Shown: piece by piece, positions 8,182 through 15,478 of the stretch
Position numbering within the stretch: the first letter of the stretch is position 1
How the letters are laid out: each line of letters opens with the position of its first letter
NCBI GenBank assembly: GCA_903879825.1
Contig: CAIRND010000410.1
Location: 1-26,787, forward strand
Origin: an uncultured Geobacteraceae bacterium
Lineage (GTDB): Bacteria > Desulfobacterota > Desulfuromonadia > Geobacterales > Pseudopelobacteraceae
DNA: 26,787 bases
Direction of reading: 5' to 3'
Program-made: the position numbers and the translations under genes
Notes under the pieces: generated by a model
Database searches by the model: none
Told to the model about the DNA's origin: nothing
What the model saw: only the letters and a program-made list of their open reading frames with translations

Positions 8182-9068
8182 ATAAATTGGTTTATATCAT
8201 TATCCTCAACTGGAATGGTTTTAAAGACACCATCGAATGCGTTAAATCATGCAGTAAACTAACATATTCTCATTTTCGCATCCTGGTTGTTGAAAACGGT
8301 TCCACTGACAATTCTGAAACAGTCTTGCGAGAGCATTTCCCCAATATTGAGATAATTCAGACCGGTTCCAACCTTGGTTTTGCCGGTGGAAACAATGTTG
8401 GTATTCGTCATGCTTTAACGCAAGGAGCAGAATATGTATGGCTTCTGAATAACGATACCACGGTTGATGAGGATGCACTTCCTGCACTTGTAGGCACTGC
8501 GGAAAGTGATCTTTCTATTGGCATGGTGGGGAGTAAAATCCTTCTGTATGACAAACAGGAAACAATCTGGTTTGCCGGAGCGTTGCACACACCGGATAGA
8601 CCCTACAGACCTTTGCACAGGGGGTTCTTGGAAAAGGACCGGGGGCAGTACGATGAGACGGTGGAGACCTGTTTTATTACCGGGTGTAGTCTACTGGTCA
8701 AAAGAAAGCTTATCGAAGATATTGGAGTATTAGCGGAAGAGCTGTTTCTTTACTTTGAGGATACGGATTGGTGTACACGTGCCAAAGCCGGCAACTGGAG
8801 GCTGATGTATTCGCCGCCGTCCCGAGTGTTCCACAAGGTTTCGATCAGTGTGGGCGGGGCGGAATCTCCACTCATGTTTTATTATTCTGCCCGTAACCTG
8901 CTGTATTTTGTGAAGCGGCACTTTCCAGATATGTTTTATCGCGCTCTTGCCCATGATGTCTTCGAATTTGTACTGGTCAATATCAAAAAAGGGCGCATGA
9001 CTGCTGCTATGGCGGCACTCAAGGGAATCGTCGATTTTTTTATGGCAAGGACGGGTGAAAATATTTAG
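8178..9068 (+). CDS. Glycosyltransferase family 2 (rhamnosyltransferase-like)
   Basis: A GT-A fold transferase of 296 residues. The nucleotide-binding start is YIIILNWNGFKDTIEC (residues 6-21), followed by VVENGSTDNS, NLGFAGGNNVGIRHA (65-79), the metal-binding LLNNDTTVDEDA (89-100) and the catalytic-base region LYFEDTDWCTRAKAGNW (191-207). This set is typical of the WcaE/RfbF-like rhamnosyltransferases, but the donor cannot be fixed. The ATG overlaps the WbsX stop by 4 nt. It resembles the GT2 at 10261 closely in motif order, so the two may be old duplicates acting at successive steps. Confidence 0.88.
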   Translation: MNKLVYIIILNWNGFKDTIECVKSCSKLTYSHFRILVVENGSTDNSETVLREHFPNIEIIQTGSNLGFAGGNNVGIRHALTQGAEYVWLLNNDTTVDEDALPALVGTAESDLSIGMVGSKILLYDKQETIWFAGALHTPDRPYRPLHRGFLEKDRGQYDETVETCFITGCSLLVKRKLIEDIGVLAEELFLYFEDTDWCTRAKAGNWRLMYSPPSRVFHKVSISVGGAESPLMFYYSARNLLYFVKRHFPDMFYRALAHDVFEFVLVNIKKGRMTAAMAALKGIVDFFMARTGENI

Positions 9069-9109
9069 GTCTACAAAACGAATCTTGATTCAAGGACAAG
9101 GAGTAACCG

Positions 9110-10264
9110 ATGCACATAGGACTCAATGCAATTAATCTCTACCCCGGTGCCATTGGTGGTATGGAGACCTATTTTCGGAAACTCCTCCACTGGTTGCAGA
9201 AAATCGACGGTACAAACAAGTATACGGTTATATACAACGAAGGATACGCGGCTGACTTGGCTTTGTTCAATCCGGCATTTGAACTGAAAACCTATCGATA
9301 TGAAAAGAAGTCATTAAATTGGTATGTGCGTGGCATTCTCCGTAATACCTTTGATTTTGACCCGGTTAGATCACAGTTCAGAAAACTGGAACTGGACTTT
9401 ATTCACCATCCGTTTAATGTGCTGAACCCGGTTGCTGCCGGAATCCGTTCAGTTTTGACTATCAATGATATTCAACACGAATATTATCCCGATTTTTTTA
9501 CTTCAGCTGATCTGCTCAAGCGAAGAAAATTATTCAAGCCATCCGCCGTTGAGGCGACGCAGATTATCACCATTTCTGATTTTACCCGCAAATGCGTAAT
9601 GGAAAAATACGGAATTGAAGACGGAAAGATAGAAGTAATTCATATCGGCTGCGGAGAAGAATATCAGCCAATTGATGACCATGAAAGACTCATGCAGATT
9701 CGAAAAAAATACGATTTAGACCGTCCTTTTATGTATTATCCAGCGGGTAGCTGGCCACATAAAAACCACAAAACGTTACTTGCAGCATTAAAGTTGTTGA
9801 TAGAGCGAAATAATTTCGATGGGCTGCTTGTCCTGACCGGTATTGCCATGCAGGCTCATAATGCCATGCTCGAAGAGATAGAAAAGCTCGGATTGACTGA
9901 ATCTGTCAAAGTGCTTGGTTATCTGCCTTACGATGAGCTTCCCTTCCTATATAACCTGGCTTCGCTTCTTGTTTTTCCTTCTCTATTCGAGGGGTTCGGT
10001 ATCCCACTTGTGGAGGCGATGGCCTGTGGTTGTCCGGTGGTCTGCTCCAACGTTACATCGCTCCCTGAGGTGGTTGGAAACGCGGGAGTAATGTTTGAAC
10101 CTTTGTCGTCGGAGGATATGGCAGACAAAATATGGAGTGTCTGGGATAGCACAGGAGTGCAGCAAAGATTGAGAGATGCCGGGTATGTACAGGTGAAATT
10201 ATTCAGATGGGAAGCGGTGGCGCAGAAAACTATGGCGGTCTACGAAAAGGCGGTACGAGGTTGA
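9110..10264 (+). CDS. Glycosyltransferase family 4
   Basis: A GT-B retaining transferase of 384 residues that should add a sugar to the lipid-linked glycan. The N-terminal acceptor domain begins HIGLNAINLYPGAIGGMETY; the donor domain holds PAGSWPHKNHKTLLAAL (211-227) and the E-x7-E motif FEGFGIPLVEAMACGCPVV (Glu294, Glu302), then SNVTSLPEVVGNAG. It resembles mannosyl- and rhamnosyltransferases such as the WbaZ/MtfB group, but the sugar is unknown. The ATG at 9110 has AAGGAG about 8 nt upstream, in a 41-nt gap after the GT2. Its stop overlaps the next gene's TTG start. Confidence 0.9.
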   Translation: MHIGLNAINLYPGAIGGMETYFRKLLHWLQKIDGTNKYTVIYNEGYAADLALFNPAFELKTYRYEKKSLNWYVRGILRNTFDFDPVRSQFRKLELDFIHHPFNVLNPVAAGIRSVLTINDIQHEYYPDFFTSADLLKRRKLFKPSAVEATQIITISDFTRKCVMEKYGIEDGKIEVIHIGCGEEYQPIDDHERLMQIRKKYDLDRPFMYYPAGSWPHKNHKTLLAALKLLIERNNFDGLLVLTGIAMQAHNAMLEEIEKLGLTESVKVLGYLPYDELPFLYNLASLLVFPSLFEGFGIPLVEAMACGCPVVCSNVTSLPEVVGNAGVMFEPLSSEDMADKIWSVWDSTGVQQRLRDAGYVQVKLFRWEAVAQKTMAVYEKAVRG

Positions 10265-11244
10265 TTGGTGTCTCCGTCATCATCCTTACCTGGAACGGCC
10301 GGGCATACCTTAAGGCATGCCTGGACTCCCTGGCGGCGCAGACCTACTGCGACTTCGAGACAATCCTGGTGGACAACGGCTCCAGCGACGGTTCGGTAGA
10401 ATACGTGCGTAGTGCCTATCCTTGGGTGCGACTGCTTGAGCTTACGGAAAACATTGGATTTGCCGGTGGCAATAACCGGGCGCTTAAAGAGTGCTCCGGC
10501 AAGTTCATCGTCACCTTGAACAACGACACTAAACTGGAACCGGGCTTCCTTGCTGCTCTGGTGGCGGCTGCCGAGGGCGATCCCGCCATTGGCATGGTGG
10601 CGGCTAAAATGCTGAATTTCTATGAAAAGAGACGGATTGATTCGGTAGGGGTGAGGATTGCCCTTAATGGCATGGGGCAGAATATCGGCGTGGGTGAACA
10701 GGATAACGGTCAGTACGACGTTGCTACAGAGGTCTTCGGCCCCTGTGCTGGTGCAGCGCTGTACCGGCGGGCGATGCTGGAGGAGGTTGGCTTCTTTGAT
10801 CCGGCCTTCTTCGCCTACTACGAGGATCTTGATCTTGCCTGGCGAGGCAGGCTTGCCGGATGGAGATCTGTCACTGCTCCGGATGCTGTGGTTTATCATG
10901 TTCATTCGGCGACGAGCGGCAAAATGAGCCCTTTTACGGTTTATCACGTTCAGCGCAACAAATGGTTTGTCATTATTAAAAACTGGCCGGTGTCACTTAT
11001 AATGAAGCGATTATCGCTTATTGTTCTCTTTGATCTGGCTGCGTTTGTCCTCGCTACCTTACGTGGTCGAGGCTTCGCTGGCATCAAAGCGAGGTTTGAC
11101 GTACTAAAGTCCCTTTCTCGCCTCCTCCGTGAACGGGACAAGGTGCAAAGTAGATGCACGATATCCGATGCTGATATCGAAAAACTCTTCGCACATGGTG
11201 AGGGGGCGCTTAGTACGTTTTGCCGAAAGATGTTGGATCGGTAG
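10261..11244 (+). CDS. Glycosyltransferase family 2
   Basis: A GT-A transferase of about 327 residues with VSVIILTWNGRAYLKACLDS, VDNGSSDGS, NIGFAGGNNRALKE, the metal site TLNNDTKLEPGF and the acceptor/base region FFAYYEDLDLAWRGRLAGW. The start is TTG at 10261, overlapping the GT4 stop and 10 nt after AAGG (10247-10250); an in-frame ATG at 10207 would add 18 residues (GSGGAENYGGLRKGG...) unlike the family and lying inside the previous gene. It is clearly richer in G+C (34 of 60 at 10381-10440) than the genes at 2000-8000. The C-terminus carries a hydrophobic helix near LIVLFDLAAFVLATL that may attach it to the membrane. Confidence 0.87.
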   Translation: MIGVSVIILTWNGRAYLKACLDSLAAQTYCDFETILVDNGSSDGSVEYVRSAYPWVRLLELTENIGFAGGNNRALKECSGKFIVTLNNDTKLEPGFLAALVAAAEGDPAIGMVAAKMLNFYEKRRIDSVGVRIALNGMGQNIGVGEQDNGQYDVATEVFGPCAGAALYRRAMLEEVGFFDPAFFAYYEDLDLAWRGRLAGWRSVTAPDAVVYHVHSATSGKMSPFTVYHVQRNKWFVIIKNWPVSLIMKRLSLIVLFDLAAFVLATLRGRGFAGIKARFDVLKSLSRLLRERDKVQSRCTISDADIEKLFAHGEGALSTFCRKMLDR

Positions 11245-11393
11245 CCGGGATGTACGAATGAACTGAGTAATCATCCTCCTTATTGCATGCATACGCTCTA
11301 ACTAATCGAGAATAAAGTATTTTTAGCGTAATGGTGTAATCTGGAAGTTGAACTTGCAATTTACACTGGATTTCGTATTTGGAGCGTAACGCC
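11245..11393 (+). other. Intergenic spacer, no clear promoter
   Basis: This 149-nt gap is one of the few breaks in the + strand glycan run. It contains an AT-rich core (11296-11335) and a TTGCATGCA palindrome-like core near 11283-11290. I tested -35/-10 pairs there and none has acceptable spacing. Its 3' end (GGAG at 11381-11384) is the ribosome site of the next gene. It may still hold an internal promoter for the block 11394-20637. Confidence 0.3.
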
Positions 11394-12587
11394 TTGAAGA
11401 TTGTATTCCTTGCACCGTTTGGTATCCGTCCCAAGGGAACCGTGATAGCCCGAATGATTCCGCTGGCTGTGGAACTTCAGGCACTTGGTCATGAAGTGGT
11501 GATTGTGGCGCCACCTTACACAAATCCGGAAGATTCCGGGAAGACAGAGGTTGTGCGTGGGGTAAGGTTGCTGAATGTATCGTTACCTGCGACCGGCAAA
11601 GCGCTTTCTGCCCTACCGCTTGCCTGGCGTATGTTTCGCTCTGCTTTGGCTGAAAAACCGGATGTGGTACACCTCTTCAAACCTAAGGGGTACGGCGGTC
11701 TTGCCTCTATGCTGATGATTCTTCTGCGGCGCTTTGGGTTACGGATGCCGAATCTGTTTGTGGATACGGATGACTGGGAAGGAAAGGGTGGTATGAATGA
11801 TCTGCACTCGTACTCTTCCGCAGAAAAGAGTCTATTTGCTTTTCAGGAACAATGGATTTCCCGTAATGCAGTCGGGATTACGGTCGCCAGCCGTGAGCTT
11901 GAAAACCTGACGAAAGAACTGGGAGTACCCAATAATGAAATATTGTATCTGCCTAATTGTGTTGAAAATTCAGCATTAGGAGATGGTGCCCGTGTCCGTG
12001 GAAAATTGTGTATAGTACCAGATGCACCAGTCGCAATGCTGTACACCCGTTTTTTCGAGTTTTCCCAAGAACGACTGCATCTGACTTTGTCTGGTATTCA
12101 TAAGCATGTACCTGATGTCCGCTTCATGATAGTAGGGCAGGGGAGGCATGGCGAAGAGGAGTTGCTGCTGACAGCCGCTCGGGCAATGGGCTTTGCCGAG
12201 TCATTGCTTATGGTTGGCTGGGTGGAGCCGAGTGATATCCCGGATTATCTGGCTGTTGCCGACGTTGCAGTCTATCCACTAGATGATACTCTGGTGAACC
12301 GGGCTAAATGCCCTGCCAAGCTGACTGAAATTATCCGCGCCGGTGTGCCGGTTGTTGTGGATCGGGTGGGGCAGGCGATTGAATACGTGAAAGATGGGGC
12401 TACCGGCTTTTTAAGCGACCCAGCACAAGTAGAATCGATGGTACATGGCGCTGTTAATGTGTTACTGGATAAAGCAAAAGGAAAATTAGTGGGGGAAGAG
12501 GGGAGACGCTCTTTGCTGGCGCACTTCAATTGGCATGATTCTGCTACACATTTGTCAGCATTTTATTTGTGGAGGAAAAAGGGATGA
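11394..12587 (+). CDS. Glycosyltransferase family 4
   Basis: A GT-B transferase of 397 residues. The N-terminus KIVFLAPFGIRPKGTVIAR and LAVELQALGHEVVIVAPP are typical of family-4 acceptor domains. The donor domain has MLYTRFFEFSQERL, VGQGRHGEEEL, ADVAVYPLDDTLVNRAKCP and KLTEIIRAGVPVVVDR, where the usual E-x7-E pocket is replaced by a CPAKLTEI variant. I place the start at TTG 11394, nine nt after GGAG; the TTG at 11379 would precede that ribosome site. The stop overlaps the next gene as ATGA (12584-12587). It begins the block of coupled genes that includes the two epimerases, and so may use the sugar they make. Confidence 0.85.
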   Translation: MKIVFLAPFGIRPKGTVIARMIPLAVELQALGHEVVIVAPPYTNPEDSGKTEVVRGVRLLNVSLPATGKALSALPLAWRMFRSALAEKPDVVHLFKPKGYGGLASMLMILLRRFGLRMPNLFVDTDDWEGKGGMNDLHSYSSAEKSLFAFQEQWISRNAVGITVASRELENLTKELGVPNNEILYLPNCVENSALGDGARVRGKLCIVPDAPVAMLYTRFFEFSQERLHLTLSGIHKHVPDVRFMIVGQGRHGEEELLLTAARAMGFAESLLMVGWVEPSDIPDYLAVADVAVYPLDDTLVNRAKCPAKLTEIIRAGVPVVVDRVGQAIEYVKDGATGFLSDPAQVESMVHGAVNVLLDKAKGKLVGEEGRRSLLAHFNWHDSATHLSAFYLWRKKG

Positions 12588-13639
12588 AAACATTAATAGT
12601 AACTGGTTCATCAGGCTTAATCGGCTCTGAAGTCGTACGGTTTTTTCATAAAGAGGGCTTTTTTGTTTATGGCGTGGATAACAACCAGCGCGCGGTTTTC
12701 TTCGGTCCCCAAGGTGATACCCGCTGGAGCCAGCAGCGCTTGGTTGAAACATTACCCAATTTTCGTCACCACGAACTGGATATCCGTGACCGGCAGGGAG
12801 TCCTTTCATTTGTGAAGGAAATTCAGCCTGATGGCATTGTTCACACCGCTGCTCAGCCGTCTCATGATCGGGCCGCCGATATTCCTTTCGACGATTTCGA
12901 TACCAATGCCGTTGGAACGCTGAACCTGCTTGAAGCTGCCCGGCAGGCGTGCCCCGAGGCACCCTTTATACACATGTCCACCAATAAAGTGTACGGCGAT
13001 CTTCCAAACACGATTCCGCTTACGGAGCAGGAAACACGCTGGGAGTACAGTGATCCTGCATATATAAACGGGATATCCGAAACGTTCTCTATCGATCAGT
13101 CAAAACATTCGCTGTTCGGAGCTTCAAAAGCTGCGGGCGATATTATGGTGCAGGAATACGGTCGTTATTTCAACATGCCGACCTGCTGTTTACGTGGCGG
13201 TTGCCTCACAGGCCCCAACCACTCCGGCGTGGAACTGCATGGTTTCCTCAGTTACTTGGTGAAATGCAATCTGGAAGAGCGCGAATATCGAATTTTCGGC
13301 TACAAAGGTAAGCAGGTGCGTGACAATATCCATTCTGAGGATGTTGCTCGTTTCATTCATTCTTTCTACAAGAATCCACGCTGCGGTGAAGTATATAATC
13401 TGGGTGGCGGTAAGGATAACTCCTGTTCGGTTCTCGAAGCCTTCGCTTTAGTAGAACGATTCAGCGGAAAAAAACAGGTCTATACTTATGTCGATGAAAA
13501 TCGTATCGGTGACCATATCTGCTATTACAGTGATCTTGCCAAGATGAAAGCCCACTACCCGGAATGGAGCGTCACGAAGTCTCTGGAACAGACAGTTAAA
13601 GAGATTGTTGCATCCTGGCAGGAGCGTCTCGCACTATGA
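12584..13639 (+). CDS. SDR nucleotide-sugar epimerase, CDP-tyvelose/paratose 2-epimerase-like, Tyr-to-Phe variant
   Basis: An extended SDR of 351 residues that should act on a nucleotide sugar. It has GSSGLIG (residues 8-14) for NAD, AAQPSHD, STNKVYGD (132-139), then LFGASK (Phe178, Lys182) where the catalytic YxxxK is expected, CLRGGCLTGPNHSGVELHG, FGYKGKQVRDNIHSEDVARF and VYNLGGGKDNSCSV. The STNKVYGD and GKQVRD segments match CDP-tyvelose 2-epimerase. Phe in place of Tyr would remove the usual proton carrier; I have an unverified memory that related SDRs share it, so it need not be damage. The ATG at 12584 follows GGAGG (12571-12575) by 8 nt; GTG 12569 lies before it. It overlaps neighbours by ATGA at both ends. 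Confidence 0.87.
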   Translation: MKTLIVTGSSGLIGSEVVRFFHKEGFFVYGVDNNQRAVFFGPQGDTRWSQQRLVETLPNFRHHELDIRDRQGVLSFVKEIQPDGIVHTAAQPSHDRAADIPFDDFDTNAVGTLNLLEAARQACPEAPFIHMSTNKVYGDLPNTIPLTEQETRWEYSDPAYINGISETFSIDQSKHSLFGASKAAGDIMVQEYGRYFNMPTCCLRGGCLTGPNHSGVELHGFLSYLVKCNLEEREYRIFGYKGKQVRDNIHSEDVARFIHSFYKNPRCGEVYNLGGGKDNSCSVLEAFALVERFSGKKQVYTYVDENRIGDHICYYSDLAKMKAHYPEWSVTKSLEQTVKEIVASWQERLAL

Positions 13640-14703
13640 AAATTCTAATAACCGGTATCTGCGGTTTTGTGGGCAGTACCCTGGCGGTCTCCCTGCTGGA
13701 AGCTGTGCCTGGAGTCGTGTTGTATGGTCTTGATAATTTCATCCGGCCAGGGAGCGAGGAAAACCGGCAACGGCTCCAACAGCGTGGAGTTAAACTATTC
13801 CACGGTGATATCCGCTGTGCCTCCGATTTTGAGGCATTACCTGATGTTGACTGGGTCATAGACGCCGCTGCCAATCCGAGTGTGCTTGCTGGCATTGATG
13901 GACAGACCAGCAGCCGTCAACTGGTCGAGCACAATCTGCTTGGTACAGTCAATATTTTGGAATACTGCAAACGCCACCATGCCGGCTTCATTTTGATAAG
14001 CACGAGCAGGGTCTATTCCATCGGACCGCTGGCGGAAGTTGAAATTGAGATTAATGAAAAGGCGTTCCGGCTTAAGGAAGGACAGGCCCTCCCGCTGGGG
14101 ATTTCCGTTGCAGGAGTTGCTGAGTCGTTCAGCACTACACCACCCATCTCGCTTTACGGCAGTTCCAAGCTGGCTTCCGAGGTGCTGGCTCTTGAATATG
14201 GCGATACCTTCGGTTTTCCTGTCTGGATCAATCGTTGCGGAGTTCTCGCCGGGGCGGGACAGTTCGGCCGACCGGATCAGGGGATCTTTGCCTTCTGGAT
14301 TAATGCCTGGCTGCGTCGTCGGCCACTCACCTATATTGGTTTCGGCGGAAACGGTTATCAGGTCAGAGACTGTCTGCATCCACGGGATTTGGTGCCGCTT
14401 CTTTGCAAACAGATGGCTGCTGTCGGCGGTATACAACGAGTAATGAACTTCGGGGGCGGTACAAATCAGGCAATGTCTCTTGCAGAACTGAGCTTTTGGT
14501 GCCGTGAACGCTATGGAGAGCATCACGTATCCGCCAATCTGGAAATGCGCCGCTTCGATATACCATGGATGGTAATGGATGCTTCTCTGGCAAAGGAAAC
14601 CTGGGGATGGGCACCGCAGACTACATTACAAGAAATACTGACCGAAATCGCACTTCATGCCGAACAGCACCCGTCTTGGCTGGAATTATCGGGGCTACTA
14701 TGA
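13636..14703 (+). CDS. SDR nucleotide-sugar epimerase/dehydratase, second of a pair
   Basis: A second extended SDR of 355 residues directly coupled to the first. NAD motif GICGFVG (residues 7-13); DAAANPSVLAGID where tyvelose epimerases have the AGQVAMTTSID segment; STSRVYS (122-128); an insert of about 35 residues, then SLYGSSK with intact Tyr174 and Lys178; NRCGVLAGAGQFGRPDQGIF, also close to tyvelose epimerase; GNGYQVRDCLHPRD and NFGGGTNQAMSLAEL. The catalytic dyad is present, unlike its neighbour. Both genes may form a heterodimer or do consecutive steps. The substrate could be a CDP- or other NDP-hexose; the sequence does not decide it. Start ATG 13636, end ATGA overlap with the GT2. Confidence 0.87.
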   Translation: MKILITGICGFVGSTLAVSLLEAVPGVVLYGLDNFIRPGSEENRQRLQQRGVKLFHGDIRCASDFEALPDVDWVIDAAANPSVLAGIDGQTSSRQLVEHNLLGTVNILEYCKRHHAGFILISTSRVYSIGPLAEVEIEINEKAFRLKEGQALPLGISVAGVAESFSTTPPISLYGSSKLASEVLALEYGDTFGFPVWINRCGVLAGAGQFGRPDQGIFAFWINAWLRRRPLTYIGFGGNGYQVRDCLHPRDLVPLLCKQMAAVGGIQRVMNFGGGTNQAMSLAELSFWCRERYGEHHVSANLEMRRFDIPWMVMDASLAKETWGWAPQTTLQEILTEIALHAEQHPSWLELSGLL

Positions 14704-15464
14704 ATATGCCGGAAACAGAAAAAAAACCACTCACTCTGTTCTCGGTAGTTATGCCTGCCAGAGATGAAGAAGGGTGCATCTGCTCTACGGTTGAGCATCT
14801 TCACCTGGAACTGAGTCTGAAGAAAATTCCCCATGAAATTGTGGTGGTTGATGACGGTAGCAGCGATACGACCTGGACCCTTCTTCAGGAACTGCGGCTT
14901 AAAATCCCGGAGCTTAAGCCGGTGCAGAATACCGGACCGCATGGATTCGGCAGGGCGATAATCTGCGGACTGGACCACATGAGTGGCGATGCCGTGGTGA
15001 TCATGATGGCTGACGAGTCGGATGACGCGAGGGATGCCGTGCGCTACTGGCAGGAGCTTAATAAGGGCTTTGACTGCGTGTTCGGCAGCCGTTTTATTAA
15101 GGGTGGCGGAACTATCGACTATCCGAAATTCAAACTGTTTGTTAATCGCTGTGTCAATAAGTTTTTGCAGATGTTATTCCGCGTGAAGCTTAACGACACA
15201 ACAAATGCCTTCAAAGCGTACCGTAGCGAAGTCATTGACGGCTGTCGTCCGTTGATTGCTCCACACTTTAACCTGACCGTTGAGATCCCGTTGAAAGCCA
15301 TTGTGCGCGGTTTTAGCTGGACGGTGATACCTATCACCTGGCGCAACCGGCGAACGGGCGTGGCCAAACTGAAGATCAAGGAGATGGGGAGTCGCTATCT
15401 GTTCATCTGCCTCTACATCTGGCTGGAAAAATATCTGACGGGCGGGGATTACCGGAAACGATGA
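14700..15464 (+). CDS. GT2 polyprenyl-phosphate glycosyltransferase (DPM1-like)
   Basis: Likely transfers a sugar from its nucleotide to a polyprenyl phosphate on the cytoplasmic side. The 254 residues include FSVVMPARDEEGCI (14-27), VVVDDGSSDTTW (48-59), the DXD-like MMADESDD (102-109), YPKFKLFVNRCVNKF, LNDTTNAFKAYRSE and WRNRRTGVAKLKIKEMGS near the C-terminus; the last two are marks of dolichol-phosphate-mannose synthase-like enzymes. No C-terminal pair of membrane helices is present beyond a short amphipathic end. I start at ATG 14700 (ATGA overlap), not at the upstream 14565, which lies inside the epimerase. Its product would be the donor for the GT-C-like proteins encoded next. Confidence 0.88.
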   Translation: MNMPETEKKPLTLFSVVMPARDEEGCICSTVEHLHLELSLKKIPHEIVVVDDGSSDTTWTLLQELRLKIPELKPVQNTGPHGFGRAIICGLDHMSGDAVVIMMADESDDARDAVRYWQELNKGFDCVFGSRFIKGGGTIDYPKFKLFVNRCVNKFLQMLFRVKLNDTTNAFKAYRSEVIDGCRPLIAPHFNLTVEIPLKAIVRGFSWTVIPITWRNRRTGVAKLKIKEMGSRYLFICLYIWLEKYLTGGDYRKR

Positions 15465-15473
15465 GGGATGAGA
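15460..15473 (+). repeat. Two-copy GATGAGR heptamer at a gene junction
   Basis: GATGAGG and GATGAGA follow each other across the stop codon of the GT2 (TGA 15462-15464). The same heptamer, in another phase, is amplified seven-fold at 19871-19919. The second copy lies just before the start at 15479 and may serve as a weak ribosome site. Confidence 0.6.
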
Positions 15474-15478
15474 AATAA

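Noticed and set aside
10240..10947. Long - strand open frame (235 codons) across the GT2 gene
   Set aside because: It lies opposite a clear GT2 with all motifs, its product has no recognisable domain and is rich in Arg/His as expected from an antisense frame.
13837..14526. Long - strand open frame (229 codons) opposite the second SDR
   Set aside because: No ribosome site or domain; the + strand frame has complete SDR motifs and operon overlaps at both ends.
14565..14699. N-terminal extension of the DPM1-like GT2
   Set aside because: It lies wholly within the preceding epimerase gene, has no family match, and the ATGA overlap at 14700 gives a natural start.
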